From positions 1-45,476 of the forward strand of contig JAZSQK010000004.1 in the NCBI GenBank assembly GCA_045537915.1: 45,476 bases of DNA, written 5' to 3'. The notes beneath the pieces were generated by a model. The model worked only from the letters and a program-made list of their open reading frames with translations, had not been told where the DNA came from and did not search any database. This DNA comes from SFWF01 sp045537915 (lineage in GTDB: Bacteria > Bacillota > Clostridia > Oscillospirales > Acutalibacteraceae). Shown one piece after another: positions 23,500-33,323 of this stretch. How positions within the stretch are numbered: the first letter of the stretch is position 1; each line of letters opens with the position of its first letter. The translations under genes and the position numbers were made by a program.

Positions 23500-24747
23500 A
23501 TGAACTCACTCATTTCTATGGGACAGGCGGCTCGGGTTGCGGCAAGGCAGTTGGCCCTCGCCGATTCCGAGCAAAAGAACAGGGCCCTTCTTGCGATAGC
23601 AAGGGCTTTAAGAGAAAACTTTGAGTCTATTGAACAGGCAAATAAAGAGGATATAGAAAACGGCAAGGCTTTAAACATGTCTGCCGCTCTGCTCGACCGT
23701 TTAGCCCTCGGCAAAGACAGAATTTTTGCTATGGCAGAGGGTGTTGAGGCTCTGTGTAAGCTGAGCGACCCGGTGGGCATAACATTATCCTCATCGCACC
23801 GCCCGAACGGTATCAGGATAACAAAAATATCGGTTCCGTTCGGAGTTGTCGGCATTATATATGAGGCAAGACCAAATGTTACAAGCGATGCCGCCGCCAT
23901 TTCTCTGAAATCAGGCTCTGCAGTAATTTTGCGTGGCGGTAAAGAGGCTATAAATTCAAATCTTAAGACGGTAGAAATTATGAGAGCGGCTATAGAATCG
24001 GTCGGCTTTAATCCCGACTGTATACAGCTTGTCAGCGATACCTCCCGTCAGTCTGCAACCGACCTTATGACCTTAAACGGCTACATTGATGTTCTTATTC
24101 CAAGAGGCGGCGCAGGGCTTATAAAGGCGGCGGTTGAAAACTCAACCGTTCCGGTTATTGAAACGGGGACAGGCAACTGCCACGCCTTTGTTGACTGCTC
24201 TGCCGACATAAATAAAGCGTCAGACATAATTTTCAACGGCAAGGTTCAGCGTCCGTCGGTCTGCAACGCACTGGAAAGCCTTCTGGTCTGCGAGGATATT
24301 GCTAAAAAGGCACTTCCCGTAATATGCGACAGACTTAAAAACGAGGGCAATGTTGAAATTTACGGTTGCGAAAAGACCTGTGACATTCTCCCCTATGCCA
24401 TAAGGGCAACCGAGGATGATTTTGGCCGAGAATTTCTTGACTACAAAATTTCGGTAAAGATAGTAAAGGATATAAAAGAGGCGGTAGAGCATATTGAAAG
24501 GTATTCCACCCGTCACAGCGAGGTAATAATAACAGAGAATGAGGCAAACGCCGAGTATTTTAAAAGGGCGGTTGACTCTGCGGCGGTTTATGTCAATGCC
24601 TCAACCCGTTTTACCGACGGCGGAGAGTTCGGACTGGGCGCTGAAATCGGAATTTCTACCCAGAAGCTTCACGCAAGAGGTCCTATGGGACTTTCTGAGC
24701 TTACCTCATATAAATATGTCATTGAGGGCGACGGCCAGATAAGATAG
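23500..24747 (+). CDS. proA: Gamma-glutamyl phosphate reductase
   Basis: A 415-residue cytosolic enzyme of the aldehyde-dehydrogenase superfamily that reduces glutamyl-5-phosphate with NADPH to glutamate semialdehyde. The ATG directly follows the proB stop. Markers are VPFGVVGIIYEARPNVTSDAAAI, LRGGKEAINSN, the catalytic-cysteine region RPSVCNALESLLV, and FTDGGEFGLGAEIGISTQKLHARGPMGL at the C-terminus. Together with ProB it supplies proline or ornithine precursors. Confidence 0.97.
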   Translation: MNSLISMGQAARVAARQLALADSEQKNRALLAIARALRENFESIEQANKEDIENGKALNMSAALLDRLALGKDRIFAMAEGVEALCKLSDPVGITLSSSHRPNGIRITKISVPFGVVGIIYEARPNVTSDAAAISLKSGSAVILRGGKEAINSNLKTVEIMRAAIESVGFNPDCIQLVSDTSRQSATDLMTLNGYIDVLIPRGGAGLIKAAVENSTVPVIETGTGNCHAFVDCSADINKASDIIFNGKVQRPSVCNALESLLVCEDIAKKALPVICDRLKNEGNVEIYGCEKTCDILPYAIRATEDDFGREFLDYKISVKIVKDIKEAVEHIERYSTRHSEVIITENEANAEYFKRAVDSAAVYVNASTRFTDGGEFGLGAEIGISTQKLHARGPMGLSELTSYKYVIEGDGQIR

Positions 24748-24776
24748 TAAAAATAAATTTTAGGAGATATAATCTG

Positions 24777-26603
24777 ATGTGCGGATTTGTGGGATTTACA
24801 AATCAAATAAAGGATAACGGCAGCGTCCTTGGCGAGATGATGAACAAAATCATCCACCGTGGTCCCGACTCTGAGGGTATGTATGTGGGAGAGTCGGCCT
24901 GTCTGGGCTTCAGAAGACTTTCTATTATCGACCTTGAGGGCGGCGACCAGCCGATGTATAACGAGGACCGTTCTCTTGTTATAACCTTTAACGGCGAGAT
25001 ATATAACTTTTTAGAGCTTCGTGAGCAGCTTGTTGCGGCAGGTCACGACTTTAAAACCAGAAGTGACACAGAAGTACTTATCCACGGCTTTGAGGAGTGG
25101 GGCGAGGAGCTACCGAAAAGGCTAAGAGGAATGTACGCTTTTGTCATTCATAATATAAAGGACGGCTCACTTTTCGGCTGCCGTGATATCTTTGGAATAA
25201 AGCCCTTCTACTATGCAAATATGGGCGATTCGTTTATCTTCGGCTCGGAAATAAAGTCCTTCCTTTGCCACCCCTCCTTTGAAAAAGAGCTTAACGAGGA
25301 GGCTCTCGCTCACTATCTTTCCTTCCAGTATTCAGCGATCAAGGAAACCTTTTTCAAAAACGTTTACAAGCTGCCTCCCGCCCACTTTTTCCGCTATAAA
25401 GACGGAAAAATGGAGATAGAGCGTTATTTCAGGCCCGATTTCAAGGCCGAAGACGGCAGTCTGGAAGATTGGGCAGAGCTGACAGACAAGGCTGTTCGTG
25501 AATCGGTCGCCGCTCACAAAATTGCCGATGTTGAGGTTGGCTCATTTCTTTCGAGTGGTATTGACTCAAGCTATATTGCCGAGGCGGCAAATGTAGACAA
25601 GACCTTCACGGTCGGTTTTAAATCCAAAAATGACCAATACAATGAAATAAATTATGCAAAGGATTTTGCAAAAACTATAAATGTAGAAAATATCGCAAAG
25701 GAAATTACTCCCGAGGAGTATTGGGAGACTTTTCCGAAAATACAGTATCAGATGGACGAGCCCTTGGCAGATCCTGCGGCAATCGCTCTTTACTTTGTTT
25801 CAAAACTTGCATCAGAGCATGTTAAGGTTGTAATGAGCGGTGAGGGCGCCGACGAGCTTTTCGGCGGTTACCGCATATATCAGGAGCCGATTACGCTTAC
25901 CGCATATGACAAGCTTCCCTTCTTTATAAGAAGATTTTTATCCAAAATCTGCTCTCCTCTGCCCAAAAAGCATGGTATAAACTATATTGTTCGCAGAGGA
26001 AAAACCATTGAAGAAAGATTTATAGGCAACGCTTATATTTTCTCCAAAAAAGAGCGAAATAAAATTTTAAAGGTCTCAAAGGATGCGGTCGACCCCACCC
26101 TCATTTGTAAAAAATATTATGACGAGGTAAAGGATTACGATACCGTCACAAAGATGCAGTATCTCGACCTTCATATGTGGCTGGTCGGAGACATTCTTCT
26201 CAAAGCCGACAAAACCAGTATGGCAAACTCCTTAGAACTTCGTGTTCCCTTCCTTGATAAAAAGGTGCTCGAACTTGCCCAGCGTATTCCGACAAAGCAC
26301 AGGGTTAATACAAAAACGACAAAGCTTGCTCTGCGCCTTGCCGCCGAAAAGACGCTTCCCGAGAGAACGGCAAGAAAGGACAAGCTCGGCTTCCCCGTAC
26401 CGATTCGTGTCTGGCTCAAAGAGGAGCCCTATTATACAGTAGTTAAAACAGAATTTGAAAGCGAAAATGCAAAGAAATTCTTTAACGAAAAGCAGCTTTT
26501 AAAGCTTCTTGAGCGACACAGGAAAGGCGCCGAGGATGCAAGTCGCAAAATCTGGACTGTATATACCTTCCTCATTTGGTATAAGCAATTTTTTGAAAAT
26601 TAA
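24777..26603 (+). CDS. asnB: Asparagine synthase (glutamine-hydrolysing)
   Basis: A 608-residue two-domain enzyme making asparagine from aspartate, glutamine and ATP. Cys2 (MCGFVGF) is the N-terminal nucleophile of the glutaminase domain (about 1-210; NGEIYN and RDIFGIKPFYY visible). The synthase domain carries the PP-loop SFLSSGIDSSYIA, then VMSGEGADELFGGY and LRVPFLD. AGGAG precedes the ATG. It lies 29 bases after proA with no terminator between, so it is probably co-transcribed. Confidence 0.96.
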   Translation: MCGFVGFTNQIKDNGSVLGEMMNKIIHRGPDSEGMYVGESACLGFRRLSIIDLEGGDQPMYNEDRSLVITFNGEIYNFLELREQLVAAGHDFKTRSDTEVLIHGFEEWGEELPKRLRGMYAFVIHNIKDGSLFGCRDIFGIKPFYYANMGDSFIFGSEIKSFLCHPSFEKELNEEALAHYLSFQYSAIKETFFKNVYKLPPAHFFRYKDGKMEIERYFRPDFKAEDGSLEDWAELTDKAVRESVAAHKIADVEVGSFLSSGIDSSYIAEAANVDKTFTVGFKSKNDQYNEINYAKDFAKTINVENIAKEITPEEYWETFPKIQYQMDEPLADPAAIALYFVSKLASEHVKVVMSGEGADELFGGYRIYQEPITLTAYDKLPFFIRRFLSKICSPLPKKHGINYIVRRGKTIEERFIGNAYIFSKKERNKILKVSKDAVDPTLICKKYYDEVKDYDTVTKMQYLDLHMWLVGDILLKADKTSMANSLELRVPFLDKKVLELAQRIPTKHRVNTKTTKLALRLAAEKTLPERTARKDKLGFPVPIRVWLKEEPYYTVVKTEFESENAKKFFNEKQLLKLLERHRKGAEDASRKIWTVYTFLIWYKQFFEN

Positions 26604-26619
26604 AAGATAAAAAATAAAT

Positions 26620-26658
26620 CCCTCACTTTCAGAGAATACTAAAATCGGAAAGTGAGGG
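26620..26658 (+). promoter_or_regulatory. Hairpin that includes the ribosome-binding site
   Basis: Perfect 11-bp inverted repeat CCCTCACTTTC (26620-26630)/GAAAGTGAGGG (26648-26658). The right arm contains GTGAGGG, the likely ribosome-binding site for the ATG at 26668, so the stem would mask it. It could also weakly terminate the asnB transcript, though only a short T stretch follows. Confidence 0.65.
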
Positions 26659-26667
26659 ATGATTTTT

Positions 26668-26847
26668 ATGAAGGACGCAAAAGGATTTGCGAAGGGCGCT
26701 ATGACAGGTATTGCTATCGGAGCGGTAGCTATGACGGCAGGAAAAATGTTATTAAAAAGAAATGACCACAAGATTCAAAAGGGGTCGACCAAGGCTGTAA
26801 AGGCAGTCGGCGATTTCGTATCGGGAATTCAGACAATGATGAAATAG
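26668..26847 (+). CDS. Small glycine/alanine-rich protein, 59 aa
   Basis: The start is set at 26668, 9 bases after GTGAGGG; an ATG at 26659 is too close to that site. The protein begins MKDAKGFAKGAMTGIAIGAVAMTAGKMLLKR. One glycine-rich hydrophobic helix (about 8-27) resembles the YtxH-type membrane anchor, followed by a basic soluble tail. I do not recognise a named family. It lies between asnB and a terminator and is possibly read through from the proBA-asnB operon. Confidence 0.7.
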   Translation: MKDAKGFAKGAMTGIAIGAVAMTAGKMLLKRNDHKIQKGSTKAVKAVGDFVSGIQTMMK

Positions 26848-26852
26848 CGCCC

Positions 26853-26882
26853 AAGAGCCGAAGCGGATGCTTCGGCTCTTTT
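26853..26882. terminator. Convergent terminator
   Basis: 12-bp stem AAGAGCCGAAGC/GCTTCGGCTCTT with loop GGAT; serves the small gene and the converging HAD gene. Confidence 0.9.
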
Positions 26883-26886
26883 GCTA

Positions 26887-27537
26887 TCAGATTATAATGT
26901 TTTTAATTTGCGAAGGCTTGTCAACTATGTAGGTGGCTCCCTCTTGGGCAAGTTCTTGTCTTGTACCGTAGCCCCAGGTCACGCCGATAGAGTCGATACC
27001 GAGTCGTTTTGCCCCTAAAACATCAAAGCTTCGGTCCCCTATCATAACACAGCTATTTATATCGGTAACCCCGACTCTGTCAAGGGCATATTTTATTATA
27101 TCATCCTTTTCTATCAGACTTCCGTCCATAGTTGCGCCCGAAATGTTATCTAAATATTTTGCGAACCGAAACCTTTCGGCTATCCGTTCGGCATAGATTT
27201 CAGGCTTTGAGGTTGCAAGAATAGTCTTTTTCCCCAAGGCTTTAAGGTATTTAAGCAGGTCAATTATACCGTCGTACAACTCAAGCTCAAAAATGCCTCC
27301 GGCATTATAATACTCTCGGTAATATTCTACCGCCTTTACCGCTTCTTCTTTTGAAAATCCGTAATATTTTTCAAATGAGGCGTAAAGCGGAGGTCCGATA
27401 AATGCCTTTAGCTTATTCCAGTCATTTTCTGCTATTTTGAATTTTGAAAGGGCGTATTTTACCGAATTGGTTATGCCTTTGCCGCTATCTGAAATTGTAC
27501 CGTCAAGGTCGAAAAGGACGGTGGTATATGTCTTCAT
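26887..27537 (-). CDS. HAD-family phosphatase (phosphoglycolate phosphatase-like)
   Basis: A 216-residue cytosolic HAD hydrolase with an alpha-helical type I cap. Motif I FDLDGTISDSG holds the catalytic aspartates D10 and D12. Motif II is LATSK, motif III a lysine before the acidic MIGDRSFDVLGAK (motif IV). The closest named groups are phosphoglycolate phosphatase and PpaX-type pyrophosphatase; the substrate is unsettled. It overlaps the upstream flippase gene by 4 bases. Confidence 0.87.
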   Translation of the reverse strand: MKTYTTVLFDLDGTISDSGKGITNSVKYALSKFKIAENDWNKLKAFIGPPLYASFEKYYGFSKEEAVKAVEYYREYYNAGGIFELELYDGIIDLLKYLKALGKKTILATSKPEIYAERIAERFRFAKYLDNISGATMDGSLIEKDDIIKYALDRVGVTDINSCVMIGDRSFDVLGAKRLGIDSIGVTWGYGTRQELAQEGATYIVDKPSQIKNIII

Positions 27538-29186
27538 CGAAGAAGTCCCACCTTTGACAAAAGCTTTGCTATACGGCTTCCCATCGGGAATTCCTCTATA
27601 TCCTCTTTATTAAAGGTTTTAAAGGCAAAAAGAGCTAATGCGTATACTGCAATTCCTACAAGCACCGAAATAAGTGTTGAAAGTGTGTTGCCGATAAAGC
27701 CGCTAAGCACTCGGTGTGCTCCCCAGACCGCAAGGCTCATAACCGAGGCAGATAAGAAGGGCTTTAAGAAGGATTTTACATAATCCAGTCTTATCTCAAT
27801 CGTGCGGTAAACGACCACCGTTTCTATAATAAACACTACCGTCTGATAAATAACCGTGCTGATAACTGCGCCGTAAATATTTATCTCGGGTATGCTTATA
27901 AGAAGAATGTTCAGTCCAAGCTTTATTACCGCTCCTATTCCGAGGGCAACGGCGGGAGTAAAGAGCTTTCCTGTTCCGTAAAGTATACCGTTTAAGATAT
28001 AGGTCAGCGATGAGAGGGGTAAAATAAGCACAAAAAGCTGTAAAAGCAGTGCGCCGTCGGGAGCGCTCGGATATAACAGCCGCAGAATCGGCTCGGCGAG
28101 AACCAGAAGTCCGCCCATACAAGGGCAGATAAGCAGTGAGCTTATAAATACCGATGAGGAGATTTTTCTGCCCGCCGAGGCTTTGTCGTTTTGGGCTAAA
28201 GCAGAAGAAATTGCAGGTACTATTGCTGCGCAGAGTGTCGAGCTTATGGCAAGAGGAAGATGGGTTACCGTTTCGGTTTTTTGAAGCATTCCGTAAAGGA
28301 ACATTGCCTTTTCCTCAAGGGCTGCGGCATCGGTTATTACCGAGGAAAAAACATTCTGTATACAGCGGCTTACCGTAACAGTATCTATTGCCGAGTTTGC
28401 AGTAGAAATAAGTGAACTGATACTAAGGGGTATCGAAACCGAAAGTATGATAAATACGAGTCTTTTAAGGGGTATCTGTTCGGTTTGAAAGGTTTGTGAA
28501 GAATACTGCGCCTTTATTTCGGACTTTCGGCCTCTATAATAAATGACAAGATAGATTACCGCCGTAAGACAGGCTATGGTCGTAGACAGATTTCCTGCCG
28601 CCGCCATAATTGCGGTATCCTTTCCGACACAGGCATAAACAAAGCCGACCGACAGAATACAGTTAAAAAACTGCTCTATTACCTGTGAGGTGCTGTTTGC
28701 CTTCATACTGCCCATTCCGGCAAAATATCCTCTGAACACTGCGGAGGCAGAGACCATACAGATTGCAGGGGATAATACCATAAGGGTGTATTTTACACCC
28801 GAAGCCTTTAAAAGAACGGTGGCAATATAGTCGGCAAAAACAAAAAGCAGTATTCCAAGTAAAGCGCCAAAGGTAACAAATATCGCCATTGAAACCTTAA
28901 ATACCCTTTGAGCCGCCCTGAAATCTCCCTTTGCAACACGCTCGGAAACAAGCTTTGAGATTACATTGGGTATTCCGATAGAGGATATTGCAAGTAGGAC
29001 CATATAAATCTGATAGCCCGTAGCATAATAGCCGTTGCCGACATCTCCGAAGCCCTCGGCATCGACAATAAGGATACGGTATATCAGTCCCAGAACCTTG
29101 ACAAGCACCTGAGAAAACATAAGCATAAGAACATTTTTAAGAAATGACGTGCTGTTTTCCTTTTCCAGTCTGGATTTTGCTGCCAT
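27534..29186 (-). CDS. MOP-superfamily lipid flippase (SpoVB/MurJ-type)
   Basis: A 550-residue integral membrane protein with about 14 hydrophobic segments, of the polysaccharide-biosynthesis/MurJ family. It probably flips a lipid-linked cell-wall or polysaccharide precursor. It starts with a short charged N-terminus then FLKNVLMLMFSQVLVKVLGLIYRI, and ISSIGIPNVISKLVSE matches the family region after helix 2. In Firmicutes this type is called SpoVB, YtgP or MurJ; which one it is cannot be decided here. It is co-transcribed with the HAD gene and perhaps with lepA (40 bases upstream). Confidence 0.87.
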   Translation of the reverse strand: MAAKSRLEKENSTSFLKNVLMLMFSQVLVKVLGLIYRILIVDAEGFGDVGNGYYATGYQIYMVLLAISSIGIPNVISKLVSERVAKGDFRAAQRVFKVSMAIFVTFGALLGILLFVFADYIATVLLKASGVKYTLMVLSPAICMVSASAVFRGYFAGMGSMKANSTSQVIEQFFNCILSVGFVYACVGKDTAIMAAAGNLSTTIACLTAVIYLVIYYRGRKSEIKAQYSSQTFQTEQIPLKRLVFIILSVSIPLSISSLISTANSAIDTVTVSRCIQNVFSSVITDAAALEEKAMFLYGMLQKTETVTHLPLAISSTLCAAIVPAISSALAQNDKASAGRKISSSVFISSLLICPCMGGLLVLAEPILRLLYPSAPDGALLLQLFVLILPLSSLTYILNGILYGTGKLFTPAVALGIGAVIKLGLNILLISIPEINIYGAVISTVIYQTVVFIIETVVVYRTIEIRLDYVKSFLKPFLSASVMSLAVWGAHRVLSGFIGNTLSTLISVLVGIAVYALALFAFKTFNKEDIEEFPMGSRIAKLLSKVGLLR

Positions 29187-29226
29187 CCTGCATCTCCTCC
29201 TTTTGTTTTTTATTTTACTTAAAGCA

Positions 29227-31032
29227 TTATTCGTCGAGCTTAAGCACGGCCATGAATGCCTCCTGAGGCACCTCGACGTTGCCGAGCTGACGCATTCTCT
29301 TTTTACCTTCCTTCTGTTTTTCCAGAAGCTTCTTTTTACGGGTTATATCTCCGCCGTAGCATTTTGCAAGAACATCCTTACGAAGCGCTTTTACGGTCTC
29401 ACGGGCAATTATCTTTCCGCCCACAGCAACCTGAATCGGAACCTCAAAAAGCTGACGGGGTATAAACTCCTTGAGCTTTTCGGCTATTCTTCTCGCCCTT
29501 GGGTAAGCGTTGTCGGTATGCACGATAAAGGAAAGGGCATCGACAACGTCACCGGCAAGTAGTACATCAAGCTTAACAAGCTTTGATTTTTTGTAATTCT
29601 TTGGCTCATAGTCGTAACTTGCATAGCCTTTTGTTCGAGATTTTAAAGCGTCAAAAAAGTCATAAACTATCTCGCCCATAGGCATTATATAGTGTATATC
29701 CACCCTGTCGCCCATATACTTCATATCGGTATATTCCCCTCTGCGCTGCTGACAGAGCTCCATAATGGTTCCGACATACTCACTCGGGCTGTAAATATGA
29801 ACATCTGCAACAGGCTCATAAGCGTCGCTGATAAAGGCGGGGTCGGGATAGTTGGTCGGGTTGTCGACCTCTATCGTACTACCGTCGGTCAAATCAAATT
29901 TATAAATAACGCTCGGAGCGGTTGTAACAAGGTCAAGATTGAATTCACGCTCAAGTCTTTCCTCAATAATCTCCATATGGAGCAGTCCCAAAAAGCCGCA
30001 CCGAAAGCCAAAGCCGAGAGCGGTTGAGGTTTCGGGCTCAAAAAGCAACGAGGCATCGTTAAGTTGTAATTTTTCAAGGGCTTCACGAAGGTCGGTATAA
30101 CGGGCGCCGTCGGCGGGATAAATTCCGCAGAAAACAACGGGGTTTACCTTGCGGTAGCCTGCAAGAGCCTGACTGCACGGCGCATCAGACAGGGTTATCG
30201 TATCGCCGACACGGGCATCCCCTACCGTCTTTATGGAGGCGGCGAGGTATCCTACCTCTCCCGCCTCAAGACAGTCGCAAATTTCCATTGAGGTGGCTCT
30301 TTTTCTGCCGACCTCAACAACGTCAAAGGTGGCCCCGGTCGCCATCATTTTTATTCTGTCTCCGGCTTTAATTCTTCCCGAAACAACACGGAAATAAACT
30401 ATAACACCCTTATAGGCATCATAGTAAGAGTCGAAAATGAGGGCGGAAAGAGGCTCCTCCCTGTTTCCCTCGGGGGCAGGGATATCGGTAACTATTCTCT
30501 CTAATACCTCTTCGATATTAATTCCCGTCTTTGCCGAAACTCTGGGGGCATCCTCGGCGGGAATTCCGATTATATCCTCAATCTCATTTATTACCCTGTC
30601 TGCATCGGCAGAGGGGAGGTCTATTTTGTTTACAACAGGCAATATCTCAAGTCCGTGGTCAACCGCAAGATAGGTGTTAGCCAGTGTCTGTGCCTCTATT
30701 CCCTGTGAGGCATCGACCACCAGTACCGCACCCTCACATGCGGCAAGTGAACGGGAAACCTCATAGTTAAAGTCTACGTGGCCGGGGGTATCTATTAAAT
30801 TAAGCTCATATTCATCTCCGTCCTTAGCCTTATAATAAAGGGTAACGGCGTGAGCCTTTATCGTAATTCCACGCTCTCTCTCGAGGTCCATACTATCGAG
30901 GAGCTGCTCCTCCATATCACGTTCAGAGACCGACTGGGTAAGCTCCAGAAGTCTGTCTGCCAGAGTGGATTTGCCGTGGTCGATATGAGCAACAATACAA
31001 AAATTTCTTATTTTTTCGAGCGGATAGGACAC
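29227..31032 (-). CDS. lepA: Elongation factor 4 (LepA), translation GTPase
   Basis: A 601-residue ribosome-binding GTPase of normal length. The G1 motif is AHIDHGKSTLADRLL, the switch II region DTPGHVDF and the G4 motif NKIDLP. The C-terminus has the LepA-specific domain with basic RKDVLAKCYGGDITRKKKLLEKQKEGKKRM. LepA can back-translocate ribosomes and assists assembly. The ATG at 31032 is preceded by GGAGAGAA on the minus strand, 30 bases below a plausible promoter. Confidence 0.97.
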   Translation of the reverse strand: MSYPLEKIRNFCIVAHIDHGKSTLADRLLELTQSVSERDMEEQLLDSMDLERERGITIKAHAVTLYYKAKDGDEYELNLIDTPGHVDFNYEVSRSLAACEGAVLVVDASQGIEAQTLANTYLAVDHGLEILPVVNKIDLPSADADRVINEIEDIIGIPAEDAPRVSAKTGINIEEVLERIVTDIPAPEGNREEPLSALIFDSYYDAYKGVIVYFRVVSGRIKAGDRIKMMATGATFDVVEVGRKRATSMEICDCLEAGEVGYLAASIKTVGDARVGDTITLSDAPCSQALAGYRKVNPVVFCGIYPADGARYTDLREALEKLQLNDASLLFEPETSTALGFGFRCGFLGLLHMEIIEERLEREFNLDLVTTAPSVIYKFDLTDGSTIEVDNPTNYPDPAFISDAYEPVADVHIYSPSEYVGTIMELCQQRRGEYTDMKYMGDRVDIHYIMPMGEIVYDFFDALKSRTKGYASYDYEPKNYKKSKLVKLDVLLAGDVVDALSFIVHTDNAYPRARRIAEKLKEFIPRQLFEVPIQVAVGGKIIARETVKALRKDVLAKCYGGDITRKKKLLEKQKEGKKRMRQLGNVEVPQEAFMAVLKLDE

Positions 31033-31064
31033 CTTGTTCTCTCCTTAGTGTATATATTCAGTTA

Positions 31065-31093
31065 ATTCTAACATATAATAAAGCATTTTTCAA
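31065..31093 (-). promoter_or_regulatory. Promoter of lepA
   Basis: Minus strand: -35 TTGAAA (31088-31093), 17-base spacer, -10 TAGAAT (31065-31070). Confidence 0.6.
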
Positions 31094-31123
31094 TTATTTT
31101 AAAATTCACAGTTTCATAATATT

Positions 31124-31152
31124 TTGACTAAATATGAAAAATATTATATACT
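31124..31152 (+). promoter_or_regulatory. Promoter of the two-component system
   Basis: -35 TTGACT (31124-31129), 17-base spacer, -10 TATACT (31147-31152). Divergent from lepA. Confidence 0.75.
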
Positions 31153-31173
31153 TAACATATTGGAGGTGGAAAA

Positions 31174-31845
31174 ATGGCTGAGAAAATACTTATTGCGGAT
31201 GACGAAAAAAAGATTTGTGAACTCCTTGCCGACTTCTTTTCAGCAGCAGGGTATAAGCCCTTAACCGTATATGACGGAGAAGATGCGGTAAAGGTCTTTT
31301 TGGAAAACAAGGATATTTCTCTTGTCATTCTCGATATAATGATGCCCGAAAAGGACGGTTGGACTGCCTGCCGAGAAATAAGGGCGGTTTCGAATGTTCC
31401 TATAATTATGCTCTCGGCTCGAAGTGAAGATTTTGATATGCTGACCGGCTTTGAAAACGGGGCAGATGAATATGTTACCAAACCCTTTTCCCCTGCGGTG
31501 CTTGTAAAACGTGCCGAGGCGCTGATAAGGCGTAGTTCCTCGGCAGTTTGCGAGGATAGACAAGCCGACGGCCTTGTTATAGATTACGATGCCTATGTTG
31601 CCACCCTTGATTCAAAACCGCTCGACCTCACACTTAAGGAGTTTGAAATACTCTGCTGTCTGGTTAAAAATTCAGGAAAGGTATTAAGCCGTGACCAACT
31701 GCTTAACTCGGTCTGGGGATATGATTTCACAGGCGACACCAGAACGGTCGACTCTCATATTGCAAGGCTCAGATTGAAGCTTGGAGAGTTCGGCGCCGCT
31801 AAGCTTAAAACGGTCTACGGTATAGGTTATAAAATTGAAGTGTAA
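31174..31845 (+). CDS. OmpR/PhoB-family response regulator
   Basis: A 223-residue transcription regulator. The receiver domain (about 1-118) has the acidic pocket DDEKK (D9, D10), the phospho-acceptor D54 in VILDIMMPEKDGW and K103 in TKPF. The C-terminal winged helix (about 130-223) reads LTLKEFEILCCLVKN and ends DTRTVDSHIARLRLKLGE. GGAGGTGG lies before the ATG. It overlaps the kinase gene by about 11 bases, so the pair is coupled. The genes it controls cannot be deduced from this window. Confidence 0.95.
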   Translation: MAEKILIADDEKKICELLADFFSAAGYKPLTVYDGEDAVKVFLENKDISLVILDIMMPEKDGWTACREIRAVSNVPIIMLSARSEDFDMLTGFENGADEYVTKPFSPAVLVKRAEALIRRSSSAVCEDRQADGLVIDYDAYVATLDSKPLDLTLKEFEILCCLVKNSGKVLSRDQLLNSVWGYDFTGDTRTVDSHIARLRLKLGEFGAAKLKTVYGIGYKIEV

Positions 31846-33313
31846 AGTTTTGACAAGTAAGCTTTGGGTTAAGCTTTTTATAAATATTGCGGCTATTTTT
31901 GCGGTATTTGTTATTATAATCGCCCTCGCAAACAGTGCCCTTCTTACAGGCTATTTTACCCTTAAGGAAGAGCGAATTCTTGTAGATAAATCCGCCCTTC
32001 TGACCAAGGTAAACTTAAGCGATTCAGACGAGGTTACCGATAAAATAAACGAAATTACCGACAAATATAATTTTGATGTAGAAATATATCAGACAAACGG
32101 CCAAATACTCTATACCACCATCGGTTCGCAGATGATGGACTTTATTCACTCGGGCTTTGACCGCCCGGGCTTTGCTATGAACCACGAGGATATGGAAACC
32201 CTAAAACGTTCGGTAAAGGCAGACGGCGCTATTGTAGAACAGGCGATATCACGGCTAAGCGGTAAGAAATATCTTCTTTGTAAAAGAGAAAGCGGAGGGG
32301 TAATTACCGAGCTTCGCATACAGACCGATATTCTAGAAAACAGCGCCGAGGTTGCCAGTGAGTTTATATCTCTCATCGCCCTAATCTGCCTTCTGGCATC
32401 TCTTGTCTGGATATTTATATTCTCTCGGAAATTCTCAAAGCCTATTGCCGAGATGAGCCGTATTACCGAAAATATGTCCGAGCTTGATTTTACTAACAAG
32501 GTAAATCTCGACTCAAACGATGAGATAGGTCAGCTTGCAAATTCGATAAACAATCTTTCAGACAAGCTTGACATTTCTCTCGAGGAGCTGCGCCGAACCA
32601 ACGCTCAGCTTATGGATGAAATCGAGCTCGAGCACCGTCTTGATGTTATGAGAAAGGCCTTTGTAGCCAATGTTTCTCACGAGCTGAAAACTCCCCTTTC
32701 TATCATAAGCGGTTATGCGGAGGGCCTTAAACTCAATGTTAATTCGGCTTCAAAGGATTCCTACTGCGACACTATAATCGACGAGGCCGAGCGTATGAAC
32801 CGTCTGGTTCTGAGTATTCTTGATCTGTCAAAATATGAGTCGGGTCAGATTCCCTTTACCAATGAGGTTTTTAACATCTCACAAATCATTGAAGATATGT
32901 CGGAAAAAATATTTAAAAGCCGTCCCGACATTACAGTTTTAAACCAAATTCCCACCGAGGTTACGGTTTGTTCCGATATTATCCAGACCGAACAGATACT
33001 TAAAAGCTATTTTGAAAATGCCCTTTCTCACACAGACGAAAACGGTCGGGTAACCCTCGTTTTTGAAAAGACCGACGGCTTTATAAAAATCAAGGTCTTT
33101 AATACGGGAGAAAAAATTCCTGCCGAAATTATGCCGAACATCTGGGAAAGCTTTTGGCGTGCCGATAAGGCCCACAGCCGAAGCGAAGGAAGATTCGGTC
33201 TGGGGCTTTCTATCGTCAGCGCAATAATTAAAAATCAGGGCTGCAGCTGCGGAGTTTATAATACCGATGACGGCGTCTGCTTCTGGTTTACCCTCCCTTC
33301 CTCAAAAAACTAA
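31835..33313 (+). CDS. Sensor histidine kinase
   Basis: A 492-residue membrane kinase. Hydrophobic segments at about 13-35 and 176-197 bracket an extracellular sensor domain of about 140 residues. A HAMP domain follows (about 198-250), then HisKA with H282 in FVANVSHELKTPLS, and the ATPase domain with an N box (FENALSHT) and G boxes (GRFGLGLSIV). The first possible start is TTG at 31835; another TTG lies 15 bases later. Neither has a strong ribosome-binding site, so coupling to the regulator gene is likely. Signal unknown. Confidence 0.93.
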   Translation: MKCKVLTSKLWVKLFINIAAIFAVFVIIIALANSALLTGYFTLKEERILVDKSALLTKVNLSDSDEVTDKINEITDKYNFDVEIYQTNGQILYTTIGSQMMDFIHSGFDRPGFAMNHEDMETLKRSVKADGAIVEQAISRLSGKKYLLCKRESGGVITELRIQTDILENSAEVASEFISLIALICLLASLVWIFIFSRKFSKPIAEMSRITENMSELDFTNKVNLDSNDEIGQLANSINNLSDKLDISLEELRRTNAQLMDEIELEHRLDVMRKAFVANVSHELKTPLSIISGYAEGLKLNVNSASKDSYCDTIIDEAERMNRLVLSILDLSKYESGQIPFTNEVFNISQIIEDMSEKIFKSRPDITVLNQIPTEVTVCSDIIQTEQILKSYFENALSHTDENGRVTLVFEKTDGFIKIKVFNTGEKIPAEIMPNIWESFWRADKAHSRSEGRFGLGLSIVSAIIKNQGCSCGVYNTDDGVCFWFTLPSSKN

Positions 33314-33323
33314 ATAAAAATAT

